A stretch of 64,000 bases of DNA from Dipetalonema caudispina (lineage: Eukaryota; Nematoda; Chromadorea; Rhabditida; Onchocercidae): contig JABVXV010000036.1 in NCBI GenBank assembly GCA_013365325.1, positions 248,001 through 312,000 of the forward strand. Reading direction: 5' to 3'. This document shows positions 12,901 to 25,623 of this stretch, in pieces; positions within the stretch are counted from its first letter, which is position 1, and the number at the start of each line of letters is the position of its first letter. Under the pieces are notes generated by a model. It was not told the origin of the DNA. It did no database searches and saw only the letters and a program-made list of their open reading frames with translations. The translations under genes were made by a program, and so were the position numbers.

Positions 12901-13377
12901 ATGAAACATGCGACCATTGAGGACGTCAAATTAAGAGTATGTGTGCAAGACTATAAAAGAATAGCTTCGGTTACATCTTAAACTGTATAAGCTGAAGCAC
13001 ATTTTCGTGCACAGAGTGCTGTGGTTTGAGTTTGACTTTAGGGTAGGGAAAGGGAAATGTTGTATCAATATATAGGGTTTGTGCTAAAAAATATTTTTCG
13101 CCACATTCCTTGTGATATGCTGCTGGTGCCATTTGAGATAATAAATCTGCATCAGTGCAGGATCCTCTGCTGAGTTTCCTATTCGTCGAATCTTGCATTT
13201 AAAAGATGAAGTGAAATTAATGAATGGAAACAACTCCATTTTTTCTAATATTAACAATACTTTCAGATAAGTTGTGTATCTGGTGGATCTCCATCAACGT
13301 ATTTGTTACGCCTACCAAAAAAAGAAGATCGTGACCAAGTAGTTGCAGAACTTCAAGGCGATAATAATTCATCTTAA
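9940..13377 (+). CDS. NUP50: Nucleoporin NUP50 (Ran-binding domain)
   Basis: Ten exons: 9940-10050, 10189-10495, 10859-10938, 11198-11553, 11776-11891, 12115-12165, 12244-12319, 12375-12499, 12866-12936, 13267-13377; the frame closes to 467 aa, about the length of human NUP50 (468). NUP50 binds importin alpha and Ran at the nuclear basket and helps disassemble import complexes. Exons 1-2 carry the family segment before the linker (LNKTFLYF then SPCVRDYLKHVEELDRTYG). Exon 3 is basic (KRGRKRAKKGG), like a nuclear localisation signal. Exons 4-6 are a low-complexity linker with only one FG (FKFGAPP). Exons 7-10 form the C-terminal Ran-binding domain, starting PPKPETVLAEEPKAIFSSKC and including YEKLGIGQLHIK and LLIRA. 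The usual N-terminal importin-alpha-binding segment is not present before this ATG (an in-frame TGA lies at 9931). NPP-16 is the C. elegans counterpart. Confidence 0.9.
11660..11723. repeat. 29-base tandem duplication ending in a hairpin, NUP50 intron 4
   Basis: GTGATCAGTTGATTAATTTG begins two adjacent 29-base copies at 11660 and 11689. The second runs into an inverted repeat, GGCTAT-GGCA-ATAGCC (11708-11723). It lies wholly in an intron. Confidence 0.85.
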
Positions 13378-13498
13378 AGAATTATTTGTGACTATGATCA
13401 TTATGCAATTCTAGTATATTTTATAGTGTTATTGTCATTTGATTATTGTTTTCAATTAGTTCATTGTTGTTTTAATACAAATCGAATAGATATTTTTC

Positions 13499-13504
13499 AA
13501 TAAA
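13499..13504 (+). other. Poly(A) signal of NUP50
   Basis: AATAAA lies 122 bases after the NUP50 stop, in T-rich sequence, and is the first canonical signal downstream. Confidence 0.6.
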
Positions 13505-14000
13505 TTAGTTCGTTTTGATATTCATACGACTGTTGACAGGTAGTTTGCCTCATATTCATTTTTTTTATGATGCACTAACTGTCAGGATTAGTATCGATAT
13601 ACGTAAGTCTGTTTGATTCTCATCATAATGGATGATCTACTGGGAAGGGCTTGTGTTCCTTACTATCAGGCTTGTTCAATGTGTTAAGATTAAATACATT
13701 CCATTTTAAGAACTTAAAATAGTTGGAAAGGAAAGAGCGAAAAAAATATGGATGAGATGATTGTGTCAGTGCAAGTACCCTTATATCTATATTAAAATTT
13801 GAGTAAGTAAAATGCGACACAGAAAGAATTAGTAACAACTCCCAAAAAGATATAAATCTGTTAAGTAGAGTGTTGAGTGATGAACGTTTTGTTCAAAGTT
13901 AGATGTTACATTAATTTCTCCCTTACATTTTCATACGTGTTATTGTCACGTTTTATTTTTATAGTGGTAGTATACCTGTAAGTCAGTACAATTCACGATC
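13505..14000. other. Spacer between NUP50 and SF3B1, nothing recognised
   Basis: No supported exon. Minus-strand frames are open in places (13623-13838) but show no conserved motif or paired splice sites. Part could belong to the 3' end of the minus-strand frame that stops at 14001. Confidence 0.5.
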
Positions 14001-14243
14001 TCATTCACTTAAAATCCTCTTCATTACTTCAAAATGACTACCAGTAGTAGTAGTAGTAGTAGTAGTAGTAGCATGTGATGAGGCTGCAGTAGTCGAATAT
14101 TGTCTTAGAGGGAAATCTTTCATACGATATGCGCAATAAAGCATAGATGGGTTTTGGCAGACTTTCATAACTTTGTCGGTCAGTGTTTCAGACGTGCGAC
14201 CGGTCGGTTGTGCGTTGTAAACTGTTGCATCTAATATATGCAA
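14001..14243 (-). CDS. Hypothetical 80-aa protein with a threonine run
   Basis: An uninterrupted minus-strand frame from ATG (14243) to TGA (14001). It begins MHILDATVYNAQPTGRTSET, contains VCQNPSMLYCAYRMKDF, then a nine-threonine run made by a trinucleotide repeat. Its codon choice and GC content are more gene-like than the flanks. It lies head-to-head with SF3B1, the starts being about 300 bases apart. A splice acceptor-like ATATTAG precedes the ATG, and more exons are possible on either side. I recognise no family; it may be a short gene or one exon of a larger one. Confidence 0.35.
   Translation of the reverse strand: MHILDATVYNAQPTGRTSETLTDKVMKVCQNPSMLYCAYRMKDFPLRQYSTTAASSHATTTTTTTTTGSHFEVMKRILSE
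14043..14071. repeat. (AGT)n trinucleotide repeat
   Basis: Nine to ten AGT units in a row. Read on the minus strand in the 14001-14243 frame they encode polythreonine (ACT codons). Confidence 0.95.
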
Positions 14244-14457
14244 ATTGGACGATATGATACATGTTTATGAGTTTTTAGTAAATAGGTAGTATATGTTGGC
14301 GGTTGTAGGTAGAGAGAATGCTTTTATGTATAAGAGAAGAGAAGTTTTCGATACGTTGTGCTATCCTACTACGTATCACTATTTCTTCATTTGTCGATTT
14401 GTAGTAGTTAGTAGCATTCTAAAATCCTGTTCAAATTTTCAGCCAATTCATAGATCA

Positions 14458-14486
14458 TTTTTTTTTTTTTTTTTTTTTTTTTGCAG
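14458..14486 (+). promoter_or_regulatory. 25-base T tract plus GCAG acceptor before SF3B1
   Basis: An uninterrupted T tract (14458-14482) is followed at once by GCAG (14483-14486), 62 bases before the SF3B1 ATG. No upstream exon is evident, so this is a good candidate for a spliced-leader acceptor. Confidence 0.5.
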
Positions 14487-14548
14487 GAAAGAGTATTAAT
14501 CCAGAGAAAAGAAAATTGTGTTGAGAAAATCTGAGGGATTCCCACGGA

Positions 14549-17500
14549 ATGTCCAATAAAGGTTAGTTTAATTTTTAAAACAGATTGTAAAAAAAACACT
14601 TTATCTATGATTTAAGTATGATTATATGAGTGGGCTATGACGTATCAGTCCGTTTTAAACCAGAGTTAGGATTTCTATAAAACATTGATCTTGAGGGAGT
14701 TACTGTCAAGGACCGACATAACTGATGATTACTAGGTTGTGTTTCCTTGAGCACTTTTTTTTTGAACTATCTTTTTATGCGCAGCAATCTTGGGAGTGAC
14801 ATGCATTTTGCATTGTAAATTAAGTGCTATAGATGGGGATTTTGTAGCGGGAAATAATGACACTCACCTTATTGCAAACTTTGTAAAACAGTAGGGCAGT
14901 TATCGGTTGCTAACATTCTTTATTTCTGTATTTTTCCATAATGTGTTGCAAATTTGATATTAAAAAGGACGATGAGAGAAATTTTGAAGTGCTTATACCT
15001 GTGTACTTGTTGACTAATTCTTCATTTAAAATGACAATGTTTTAAATGTTTTTGTAATTGTATAGGGGTGCACATCGCCAAGAACTATGTATGTTTAAAT
15101 TAATATATCCTCGAATTTGCAGGTGTCGAGACGCAAATTGTGACAAGGAAACGGCACCTTGAAGATGATAATGAAAACAGTGAAAATGCGTTGGGAAATG
15201 GAAATAGCTTCGACAAAATTGCATTTGGATCAGCTGGTGGTTATGATACGGCAAGTTATACACTCAGAAAAATACATTTCTGACGTGCAGTAACTATTCT
15301 TGTCATTAACGCATGAAGGAGTGTAGAATGTGTGATCAATCAGTGTAATTTTTTAGGATGTATACGGAAGTGTTCGAGGACAGCGTAAAAATGATTACTT
15401 AACGTCAATAAATGCTGGCGATGAAGAGGAAGACGCGGAAGATGAGCTGGTTGGCCCGATGGCTGCTGCTAAAGCAGCCTATTCTGCTCCAAAACGCTTT
15501 GTAGAGGAAGCTGCAAGACATGGACAGGTATTGTTATTTAGAAACTGCAGTAAACTTTTGATTTTTTAATTTTCCTTTTCATGTTTCTTCCATCTTTATT
15601 CAGGGAGATGACCCTTTTGCGGAAACGAGAACAAAGACAATTGCTGAAAGGCAGAGTAATTACCAAGCGAGAGCTCGTCAGCGACAAATTTCTCCTGAAC
15701 GAGCAGATATGTTCGGTTGGTAATTTCTACAACCTCCTAATTTTAATTATTTAATTGAAATCCATCTTAAATTTGACCTATCTGTGATTTGATTCGCGGG
15801 GTACTGATGTTCCAAAGCGGTAAAATCACAAGTAAGAGCATGTAGCCCTTACCTAATTTTCTTTTTTATTTATCTTGGCTGTGCTTTTTAGCTGATCAGA
15901 CACCTGATGTTCGGGATCGTTCTTATGCACAGATCATGAAGGAACAAATGTTGCGTGAAGAAACGGTTTGTCGTTCTATTATTGTATTAAAGTTGAAAAA
16001 GAAACAAAAAAAAAAAGTGTTTTATTTATTCAGAAATGTGTGCATCATGATAAGAATTTCTATTCTGTGATTTTTCAGGATAAAGTGGAGAAGGAATTGA
16101 CTGATAAAGCAAAATCTGGTGAACTGAAAATTACGAAACCAACTGCTCCAGCACAGAAAAGAGGACGTTGGGACGAGACGCCAAAAATTGAGGCGCTCGG
16201 TGCAGGAGCCCTAACACCTTCTTCTCAAACGCCTGGTTCCACTCAGCGAAAACGTTTGACGCTTACATCGAATATATCAGCTGCTGCAGCAGAAGTAAGT
16301 AGTAACAAATATTTGAAGTTCATATACTATGTTGGGAAATATCCTCCAAGATAATAAAGTGTTTTAGGTTGCAACTCCACGTGTTGCCCGTTGGGATGAG
16401 ACACCAGCTCATGCTGCAGGAGTCGACGCAACTCCCACTTCTGGAGCAAAAACATGGGATGCGACACCATCAACTCAGACACCTCGTCGAAATCGTTGGG
16501 ACGAAACTCCACATGGTTTCTTATTCTACACTTCTTACCTTACCATAAACAATTACGTTTAAATCTGTAAAAACATGTCTTTTTGTTTGGTAGTCGACAA
16601 TAGAAATATATGATTTTCAGAATCTGTGCGTGATGGAATGACGCCTTCAGCAAGGGAGGGAATGACTCCAGGTTGGGGAGCCGAGACTCCTCGAGATGCT
16701 CGTGCATTTGAAGATGTCAAGGTAACTTTTTTATTCCAAGATTAGCCGCTGTTCGATGCCACCACCGTTTTATGATCTTCCGATACTACGTCACTCTATT
16801 TTGACTCATTATGTACAATCAACTTACATTCCCTTCAACGTCGAGATGTCAATTTGTTAGAGAATGCTACATATAGTGCTTGCAGATTGAGGAAACACCA
16901 AGTGAATCAAAACGTAGGTCGCGTTGGGACTTGACTCCATCCGCTGCCACACCGGTTGCTGCAGCTGCAACACCATCAAGTACTCATATGGCTGGCGGTG
17001 CAACGCCATCAGGTTTCACACCAAGCGGAGCAGGAATGACGCCGTCAATGATGACACCTGGTGGAACGACACCTATTGGTACACCTGCAATGGGTCTTAA
17101 AACTCCAATTATGCCAATGGTACCGATGACACCAGATCAAATGGCACTTTTTAAGTGGGAAAGAGAGATCGATGAAAGGAACAGGTAATCATTTATTTCA
17201 TGTATAAAATATTGCCTTTATCATGAACAACGTTTAATTGAAAAGAACAAGGAAGGGTGATTCGTCTAATCACCCTTAATGCTGGTCGTGATATGGCGTG
17301 CCACACTCAGGTTGTTAGTGTGAAGAAGACTCATCTTTTATGACAATGCAGTTTTCAGTTGGATTCAAGTGTGTCTGTTGTGGTGTAAAGCTGAGTGCTG
17401 ATTTTACTAATAGATTAGGCTTTCGCTGTCTTACAATTAAAATTTCATTCATCTTTAGTTTATTGTAATATCTAGAATTTCATTGTAAGTTGAGGGATCT

Positions 17501-20500
17501 TTATCACTTTTATAATTGAAAAGGAAAAGGAAATGATTTAAGGCCTTTATCCGATGAAGAACTAGATGCATTGTTTCCACCGGGATACAAGGTGCTACCA
17601 CCACCCAACGGATACATACCACTTCGAACCCCTGGTCGCAAGCTTCTAGCAACGCCGACTCCAATGGGGGCAACAGGAACACCAATGGGATTCATCATGC
17701 AAGGAACACCTGAGCGACCTGGTTTGGCCGATAAAGGTATCATTTGTATCTCGTAACTTTGTGATTCTTCAGAGGTTTCAGTTTTTCTTCCTACCTGGAC
17801 CTCTAGTCGTTCACTTCGGAACAAATATCAAAATTTTTAATAGACTATTGGTACCAATCTTGTACAATTTCGTTTGCTTCAAAAAGTGATGAAGCTGTTG
17901 GAACTATAGGTTGAAAAGATTCGTGTTACAGGTGTTGCTGGATTGATTGATACTCAACCAAAAAATGCAGAGTTGCCACCACTGAAGCCGGAGGATATTC
18001 AGTATTTTGATAAACTTTTGATGGAAGTGGATGAGAGCACATTGAGCAAAGAAGAGTTGATTGAGCGTGAAATCATGACTTATCTTTTGAAAATCAAAAA
18101 TGGGACTCCTCCACAACGGAAATCTGGATTGCGTAAGATCACAGAAAATGCGAGACGTTTTGGAGCTGGAGCGCTTTTTAATCAAATATTACCTCTTTTA
18201 ATGTCTCCTACACTGGAGGATCAGGAAAGGCATTTGATGGTGAAGGTTCGTACACTTGATATTTTATCTGAATTAATTTACATTTCTTTCTTCTTAGTTT
18301 TCAAAAATACAACTGACATCTTCCTTTGTAAACTTTTGCTATTCTCAGTGATGCTGTCATTTTTATCTGTATCCGTCATAATAGTGAACGGTTTGAGATC
18401 TTCATACCGCGGTTGATAACTGCTTTTGCACATGTGTTGTTTTCTGGTGATGGCTGTGTTTTTCCATCAAAATGTGGAATTTGTTATGTGACTGCCATTG
18501 GCATGTGATCACATAACGTGAAATTTTTAATGAGAATATTATTTGCCATCCGACAGTTCATTTCTAAATTTTTGTAGTAATGTATGGCTATGGTTTACTT
18601 GAAATTTTTAGGTGATTGATCGCGTTTTATACAAACTTGATGATCTCGTTCGACCGTATGTTCATAAAATATTGGTCGTTATTGAGCCGTTATTGATTGA
18701 TGAAGATTATTATGCTCGTGTTGAAGGAAGGGAAATCATTTCGAATCTTGCAAAAGCGGCCGGTGATTCAGCACATTTTTTTTTTTTTGCTGCAGTTTAT
18801 TCAAATGCAGAGATGCTTTACAATTGGTCGAGCACATATAGCACACATATCATCCGAAATATTTATTTAAAATTCTTGATGTTTGATATTAAGGTTTGGC
18901 AACAATGATTTCAACGATGCGGCCAGATATTGATAATGTTGACGAATATGTACGAAATACAACAGCTCGAGCTTTTGCTGTTGTTGCTTCGGCTCTTGGC
19001 ATTCCAGCTCTTCTTCCGTTCCTGAAAGCAGTTTGCAAGAGTAAAAAGAGTTGGCAAGCAAGGCACACGGGTGAGTTTTTGCTTCTTGTTAGCCTTCCAT
19101 TTTCTTTTTTATGCTTTTTGTTCTCCGATGTGAAATATCATAAAAAATTTGGATGATGTTGCAGCTTTTACGAAACATGGCATCGTAATAGGATGCTAAT
19201 GAACAGTGAATCATTGGTAAGAAGATCAAGTCTTGGATTTTTTTTTCTCTTCCAGTAATTCAGGCTTTTCAGGTATTAAAATAGTGCAGCAAATGGCTAT
19301 ACTTATGGGGTGTGCAGTTTTGCCACATCTTCGTTCACTTGTTGAAATAGTGGAAACCGGCCTCGTTGATGATCAACAAAAGGTGATTTTATCATAGCTC
19401 TAACATTTAAGTATTCGAATATGTTTATAATAAAAGGAACTCTTTTTCAAGTAATGCAAATTTTGTTGCTGTGTACATCATGGTTGAACACAATAGTTTA
19501 ACTTGCATTAAACTTTTAAGTTTTCAGCTGTTTTTTTCTAGCATTTTTTAACTGAATTGATAAGTGAAATTTTAGGAGAAAAAATCACCGGAAATTTTTC
19601 AGGTTCGGACAATAACAGCTCTTTGTTTGGCAGCTCTCGCTGAAGCTGCAACGCCATACGGTATCGAAGCATTTGATTCTGTTTTGAAACCACTGTGGAA
19701 AGGTATTCGGTCACATCGGGGAAAGGTATGTATTTTCAGTGTTAATATCTGATCTTCAGTATACTTGTTACTGATAGCGCATTATAAGCATAATTTTCAG
19801 GGTCTTGCTGCCTTTTTAAAGGCGATTGGTTTTCTGATTCCATTGATGGACGCTGAATATGCATCTTATTATACGCGTGAAGTGATGCTTATATTGATTC
19901 GAGAATTTGCATCGCCTGACGAAGAAATGAAGAAAATTGTATTGAAGGTAGGTAATATATTTTCAAGATTGTTAATTTATCTCAATGACTTATTGATAGT
20001 ATGTGTCAGTAAGCCTGGCGTGAATAGTTTACTGAACCGATGAATTTTTTGGTCTTATTGTTTCTCATCGTATGATATTCGTAGTGGGGAACTGTTTTTG
20101 CGAGTTGTGGTATCTCGTACTTTTGCTTCGGGATAGTTTAGTGTTTTATTAAAACATGGAATAGGAAAATAGCTTCTTTAATGTGTAGATCTTTATAATT
20201 TGTTTGCTGGAACCTAATAATCCTCTTTTTTTTTCTATTTCTCCAGCCATATTAATGGACCGAAGTATTATTTTTCACCTATACCAAAATGAGTTTTATA
20301 GGTGGTGAAACAGTGCTGCGCAACAGATGGTGTTGAAGCGGCTTATATCCGTGATGAAATCCTCGCACATTTTTTCAAAGCGTTTTGGAACCATCGTATG
20401 GCACTTGATCGGCGTAACTACCGACAGTTGGTCGATACCACTGTGGAAATGGCACAAAAGGTTTGACTTTTTTTTCTCAAGTTGTACTTTTGTAATATAG

Positions 20501-23500
20501 CACATGTTGACCTCTGTTCATTAATAAGATAACCGATATCCTCTGTCCGAATTTGTAGTACTAATTGTTGTTATTGATATTCGAAAGTCATTTTTTTCTT
20601 TCTTTCACGACTGACTGAATTCAAAGCAGAAGAATCGATAGGGCGAAATGAATTTTGTTGGGAGTGCTGAAGTGATGATGCTACTGGAATACCATAATAT
20701 CTATTTCAAGGTGGGCTCAGCAGAGATGATTGCACGAATAGTAGATGATCTGAAGGATGAAAATGAATTGTACCGAAAGATGGTTATGGAAACAATTGAA
20801 AATATTGTTTCATTGATGGGAGCCAATGAAATTGATGCACGTTTGGAAGAACAGCTTATTGATGGTATTGTATATGCCTTTCAAGAACAAACGCAAGAGG
20901 TATACTCTGCTTTAATATTTTCAGCTGAAATTTATACTAAGTACTGTTGCTTTATCTCACACTTTTTAGGATGCAGTAATGTTGGATGGATTCGGTACAG
21001 TTTGCAAGGGTTTGGGTCGGCGTACAAAACCATACCTTCCTCAGATCTGTGGTACTATACTGTGGCGTCTTAATAATAAATCTGCCAAAGTTCGACAACA
21101 AGCTGCTGATTTGGTATATTTTTTCATTTTTTTTATTAGAATAACACCAATGTTGATTATTAACTGTGCTCTGATACTGCTTTCTCTGGTTTGTTTATTT
21201 AGACCACGCATTTACTCGATTTGAACAAATTTTTGTCTCTGCTCAACTCTGGAATGAATGATAAGTTTTGAATCCCTATTGTTTTCTTTTTCATTTGCAT
21301 TTTTAATAAATTTAAAACTATTGGCTATTGGTATTGTAGATAGCCAAGCTCGCTCCAGTTATGAATATTTGTCAAGAAGAGAAGCTTATGGGGCATTTGG
21401 GCGTTGTTTTATATGAATATCTTGGTGAAGAATATCCAGAAGTACTAGGATCGATTTTGGGTGCCCTCAAAGCCATTGTTAACGTTATTGGTATGACAAA
21501 GATGACACCACCAATTAAGGACCTTCTACCACGCTTGACACCAATTTTAAAGAATCGGTACCTGTTTGATATTTTAAAAATCATGGTTGTTGATATTATG
21601 TCCAGTGTTATGTCGTTGAGGTTCTTTGTCTTTTATGACATAAGAATTACGTTAAGTGAACTAAATGGAAATTTTCTTCTAATGGTGTCAACATTGGTTT
21701 GATGAGATTTATTATAGTTTGGAATGCTTCAGTTTATTTTGCTTTTTAATCAACTGCTTTCTGTTGTCTTGGATAAGGCGCTCAGCAAAAAATCGGCAGC
21801 AAGAAAATGAAGTCAGAAATCTTTTAGGCATGAAAAAGTACAAGAAAACTGTATTGATCTAGTTGGTCGTATTGCTGATCGTGGAAGTGAATTTGTATCA
21901 GCTCGAGAATGGATGCGTATATGTTTTGAATTATTGGAATTATTGAAGGCTCATAAAAAGTCGATTCGTCGCGCAGCAATTAATACTTTTGGATACATTG
22001 CAAAGGTTAAACTTGGTTTTTTTGTCACAAATATGAAAATCGATCTTAGGCCGTCTTTCATCAACATGGTGCACAAAACTCGTAGAACTTATTTTATTTT
22101 AAATCCATCCCTAAAGGCACCCTCTTCATCCTCTTGTTTATTCGAATTAGTATCATGTTGACGTGACGTACGTCCTCCAAAAGGAAGTTTAGGTTTTTCG
22201 TCTCCGCTATCTTTAATTTAGGGGCCCACCACCACTGATGCAGATCGTTGGTATTGCGAGCGGCGTGCACCAAGGTAAGTATCGAGTTTGTTTGTTGCTT
22301 GATTGGGCCTTTACTTGGATGATAACAGAATATGTCTCACTATTGCGAACGGTTGTTTTAGTTGCTTTCACTTGTAAATTTGCGAATTTTGAAAGATATT
22401 TGTACCTTTCTTTTGATCTAATTTCATTCGAAAACAAAAAGGGTTTTGCTAAATTCCGGACAGTATCTAAAGTAGCCGTTCTTATTTTCTCAATCTACTG
22501 ATCAATGAAAAGAGTCTGAATTCCATCCGGGAAGAAACTAGTGGACCATAAAAGTAAAGGAAGCAAGGTCATGGAGAAATGAGGCTCGTCGACTTGCGAT
22601 GCGAAGATATGCTTTCTATACTTGAATAAAATTTTAATCATGGTCTTTCATCGTTCAAAGTAGCATGCGTGTATTGTGAAGAGCAAAATCATAGCAATTT
22701 TAAGTTGAAATTTTAGTTAAATGTGCAAATGAGACAGTGGAAATTGAGCCGAACGTGGATGTACAGCATATGTTCCGGCAGCCGTGTTGGGATCTGTGCG
22801 ATTTTTGTAGTCTTTCAAAAATTTTTTTAAGTAGAAAATCTGACGTTACATTTAAATTGATTCCAAAATTTAGAATTTAGAGTTTTTATTTCCGACATAT
22901 TAGGGGATGGAAGCGTAAGTTTGCTTTTATTAAAATTTATTGAGTAGAAACAGTACAGTACGTTTTATTTTGTTCTGTTCTTACTAGTACTATTCACATG
23001 TTTATATGTAGTTTGTTACAAGCTTTTTCTTACAATCGGAAGAAATGCATAACACTTTTCTATTTAGAGATTGGACTGATAATTTTTATCCTCTAATGGT
23101 GTGGTTATAGGCATATGTTTTTGCAGGCAATTGGTCCCCATGATGTTTTGGCAACACTTCTTAACAATCTCAAGGTACAAGAACGCCAGCTTCGTGTATG
23201 CACCACAGTTGCTATTGCTATTGTAGCCGAAACATGTGCGCCGTTCACTGTGCTGCCAGCTATAATGAATGAGTATCGTGTTCCGGAAATCAATGTACAA
23301 AATGGAGTTCTTAAAGCACTCTCCTTCATGTTTGAGGTTTTATATTTATGACGAAATTTATCAAATTTCTTTGTTTTCTTAGACTTTTCAGAGTTCATTC
23401 ACTTGATGGTGACCCTAGGTGTAACAGAAAGTCATTAAAGAGTATCATAAAACAGTCTTAGTATATCCCACTTAACTTGACAGACGCTGAAATCAGCACT

Positions 23501-24616
23501 AATATTTGCAGATATTAGATTCATACCGCTCAGTTAATACATCTTTATTTTATGTTAATTTTATGCCATGTATAATTTTAATGAATTTCTTCAGTACATT
23601 GGAGAAATGGCCAAAGATTATATATACGCAGTTACTCCTCTTTTAGTGGATGCTCTAATGGAGAGGTGAGTCTTTTTCATTATGCGTAGCATTATCGCTT
23701 TAATTATAAATTAAGAATGTGGTCTTAATTTTTTTAAAAGTTTATGCCTCACGCAGATATAGTTACTTGCTTTAATGCTTTGGTTAATATTTCTTGAATG
23801 TATTCATTTCATAGCGATATCAATGCATGTTTTGGACACATTTATCTGATTCCATTCAATCATGCTGTAAAATTCTGATGGCCTGTTATTTGATCCTTTC
23901 ATACAGAGCAGATATTCATGTAGCACATGATTTTTTTATGTATTACTAAATACGTCTTCTATTTGTTGCAATTTATTCCAGAGATATCGTACATCGACAA
24001 ATAGCTATGGATGCTGTTGCGCACTTAACTTTAGGCGTTTATGGTTTTGGGTGTGAGGATGCATTAATTCACATTTTCAATTATGTTTGGCCGAACATGC
24101 TCGAAAATTCACCGCATGTAATACAACGGTGAATTTTTTTTTTTTTTTTGATTATTAGTGATATCATTTCTCTTCGCGTATTAAAATTTAACGGATGGAA
24201 TGTTTCAGGTTTGTTTTTGCATGTGATGCCATGCGTGTATCGCTCGGCCCAATCAAAGTACTTCAGTACTGCCTTCAAGCTCTGTGGCATCCAGCACGAA
24301 AAGTTCGTGAGCCAATTTGGAAGGTGGTATTTTTCTCGTGTCGTTATAAAATATCTAGAAAATTTCTTTTTAGATAATTAAATTTTTGCGTACAGTTTTT
24401 TAACGAGTGTGATTTGTCAAACATGGAGCACTTGATTAGCACTAGAATCTTTCAGTGATGGTAAATGATAGTAACACAGTTTTATTTTTTTGCAATTTAC
24501 AGGTCTTCAACAATTTGATCTTGGGATCTCAAGATGCTTTGGTTTCTGGATACCCTCGCGTACCGAATACTGAAAGGAACAATTTTGTGAGATATGAGCT
24601 TGATTATGTACTTTAG
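14549..24616 (+). CDS. SF3B1: Splicing factor 3B subunit 1 (SF3b155)
   Basis: The HEAT-repeat scaffold of the U2 snRNP that clamps the branch-point helix. Twenty-six exons close to 1340 aa (human 1304): 14549-14561, 15123-15250, 15357-15527, 15604-15715, 15892-15965, 16079-16294, 16368-16515, 16621-16721, 16886-17184, 17543-17736, 17932-18245, 18612-18762, 18894-19070, 19273-19382, 19603-19725, 19801-19947, 20302-20460, 20711-20899, 20970-21113, 21340-21557, 21828-22005, 23127-23336, 23595-23665, 23982-24128, 24209-24323, 24503-24616. The N-terminus carries several UHM-ligand tryptophans (RWDETP, TWDATP, RWDLTP). The HEAT region is nearly identical to human, with the cancer-hotspot neighbourhoods intact ([25 protein letters not shown]), as is the pladienolide-contact stretch [10 protein letters not shown]. 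It ends RYELDYVL. Intron 2 uses a GC donor. The first 13-base coding exon is the least certain part. Confidence 0.95.
22222..22274 (+). other. Candidate cassette exon in SF3B1 intron 21
   Basis: A GC-richer 53-base block in the longest-but-plain intron of SF3B1 (22006-23126). It is bounded by an acceptor (TTAATTTAG) and a consensus donor (AAG|GTAAGT). The length is not a multiple of three, so inclusion between exons 21 and 22 would shift frame. The minus strand of the same island (22098-22280) is also open in places, so a nested minus-strand exon or remnant is the alternative. Confidence 0.3.
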
Positions 24617-25623
24617 TCTGTGGGGCAATTGTAAGGCTTTTGTTGGTTCCCGAAATCGTTGTATGCTATCCGTTTTTTTTTGCGAACAAATTTATATGGT
24701 GAATATTTCTTTCGGACATAACAGCAGCTTAAAATCGGTGTAGATGGGAGGAATTTAATGGAATTCAAGTTTTTTAGACTTGAATGTGAGATCTTCTAGT
24801 ATGTATTTCAGCTTGAGAAGCTTAGTGATATATTGTATTATCTGGAACTTCGTTGAGTCAAAGGGCAAATTACTGTAATAGTTATGTTTTCTGAAATGTT
24901 GAATTTTAATATTTGATAACCACCTCGACTGTTGTGTGGTTTTGTTTTTCCTATATGAGAATCAGGTACAAAAGATGAGTTAGGAACATGCATTCATCTT
25001 GTTCAGAAATCAGTTTTGAATCAATTTAAATATAATTTCAAGTAGCAATGATTATTGTGATTCTGTTTTTCATACTTTTTCTTACCTTCTGCCAACAATC
25101 GTTTCTATAGTTGAGATTGTTTTGTTCAAATAAAAGTTGTGGAAATTCGTTTTGGTTTGTTCATTTATAAAGAAGGCATTGTAAAGATGGCTGACGGGTT
25201 TGTTTTCTGATGATGTATGATGGGTGGATTTAGATCTTTTCATAAGATTGAGTCTGTTAGTGCTGTTGTTAAAAATTCTGCTCTTTCGAATACTCTGGAG
25301 CATACTGTTTGCTTATATATCATGTTGTGGCAGAATTTGGAACAATTTCTGGAACTTTCGAATATCATCAACTTAACTACCAGAGAAGCGAACTTTTTTA
25401 AGGTCTAAGCCAAGCGGAGAATATCGAAAGTACCATAGTGAAGCCAAGATATATATGAAGAAATGAAAAGAGCATGTTATCTTCCTTGAAGGGTTTTATT
25501 ACATGATTGTAGAACTTCTGGAGCCTAATCCATTGTTATCGAGAAATCTAGAAGATATTTTCTACAAACTAATGTAGAACATATTTTGTTACTTTCAGAA
25601 TTATTGAATGTAAATGGATGTAA
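24617..25623. other. SF3B1 3' region and spacer to DEPDC5
   Basis: No exon is supported. It probably holds the SF3B1 3' UTR and the DEPDC5 promoter. An AATAAA-containing stretch occurs near 25127, but its use cannot be judged. Confidence 0.5.

Noticed and set aside
22238..22501. Plus-strand open frame after the SF3B1 intron island
   Set aside because: It reads through the consensus GTAAGT donor at 22275 into T-rich intron sequence, so it is not a real exon as it stands.
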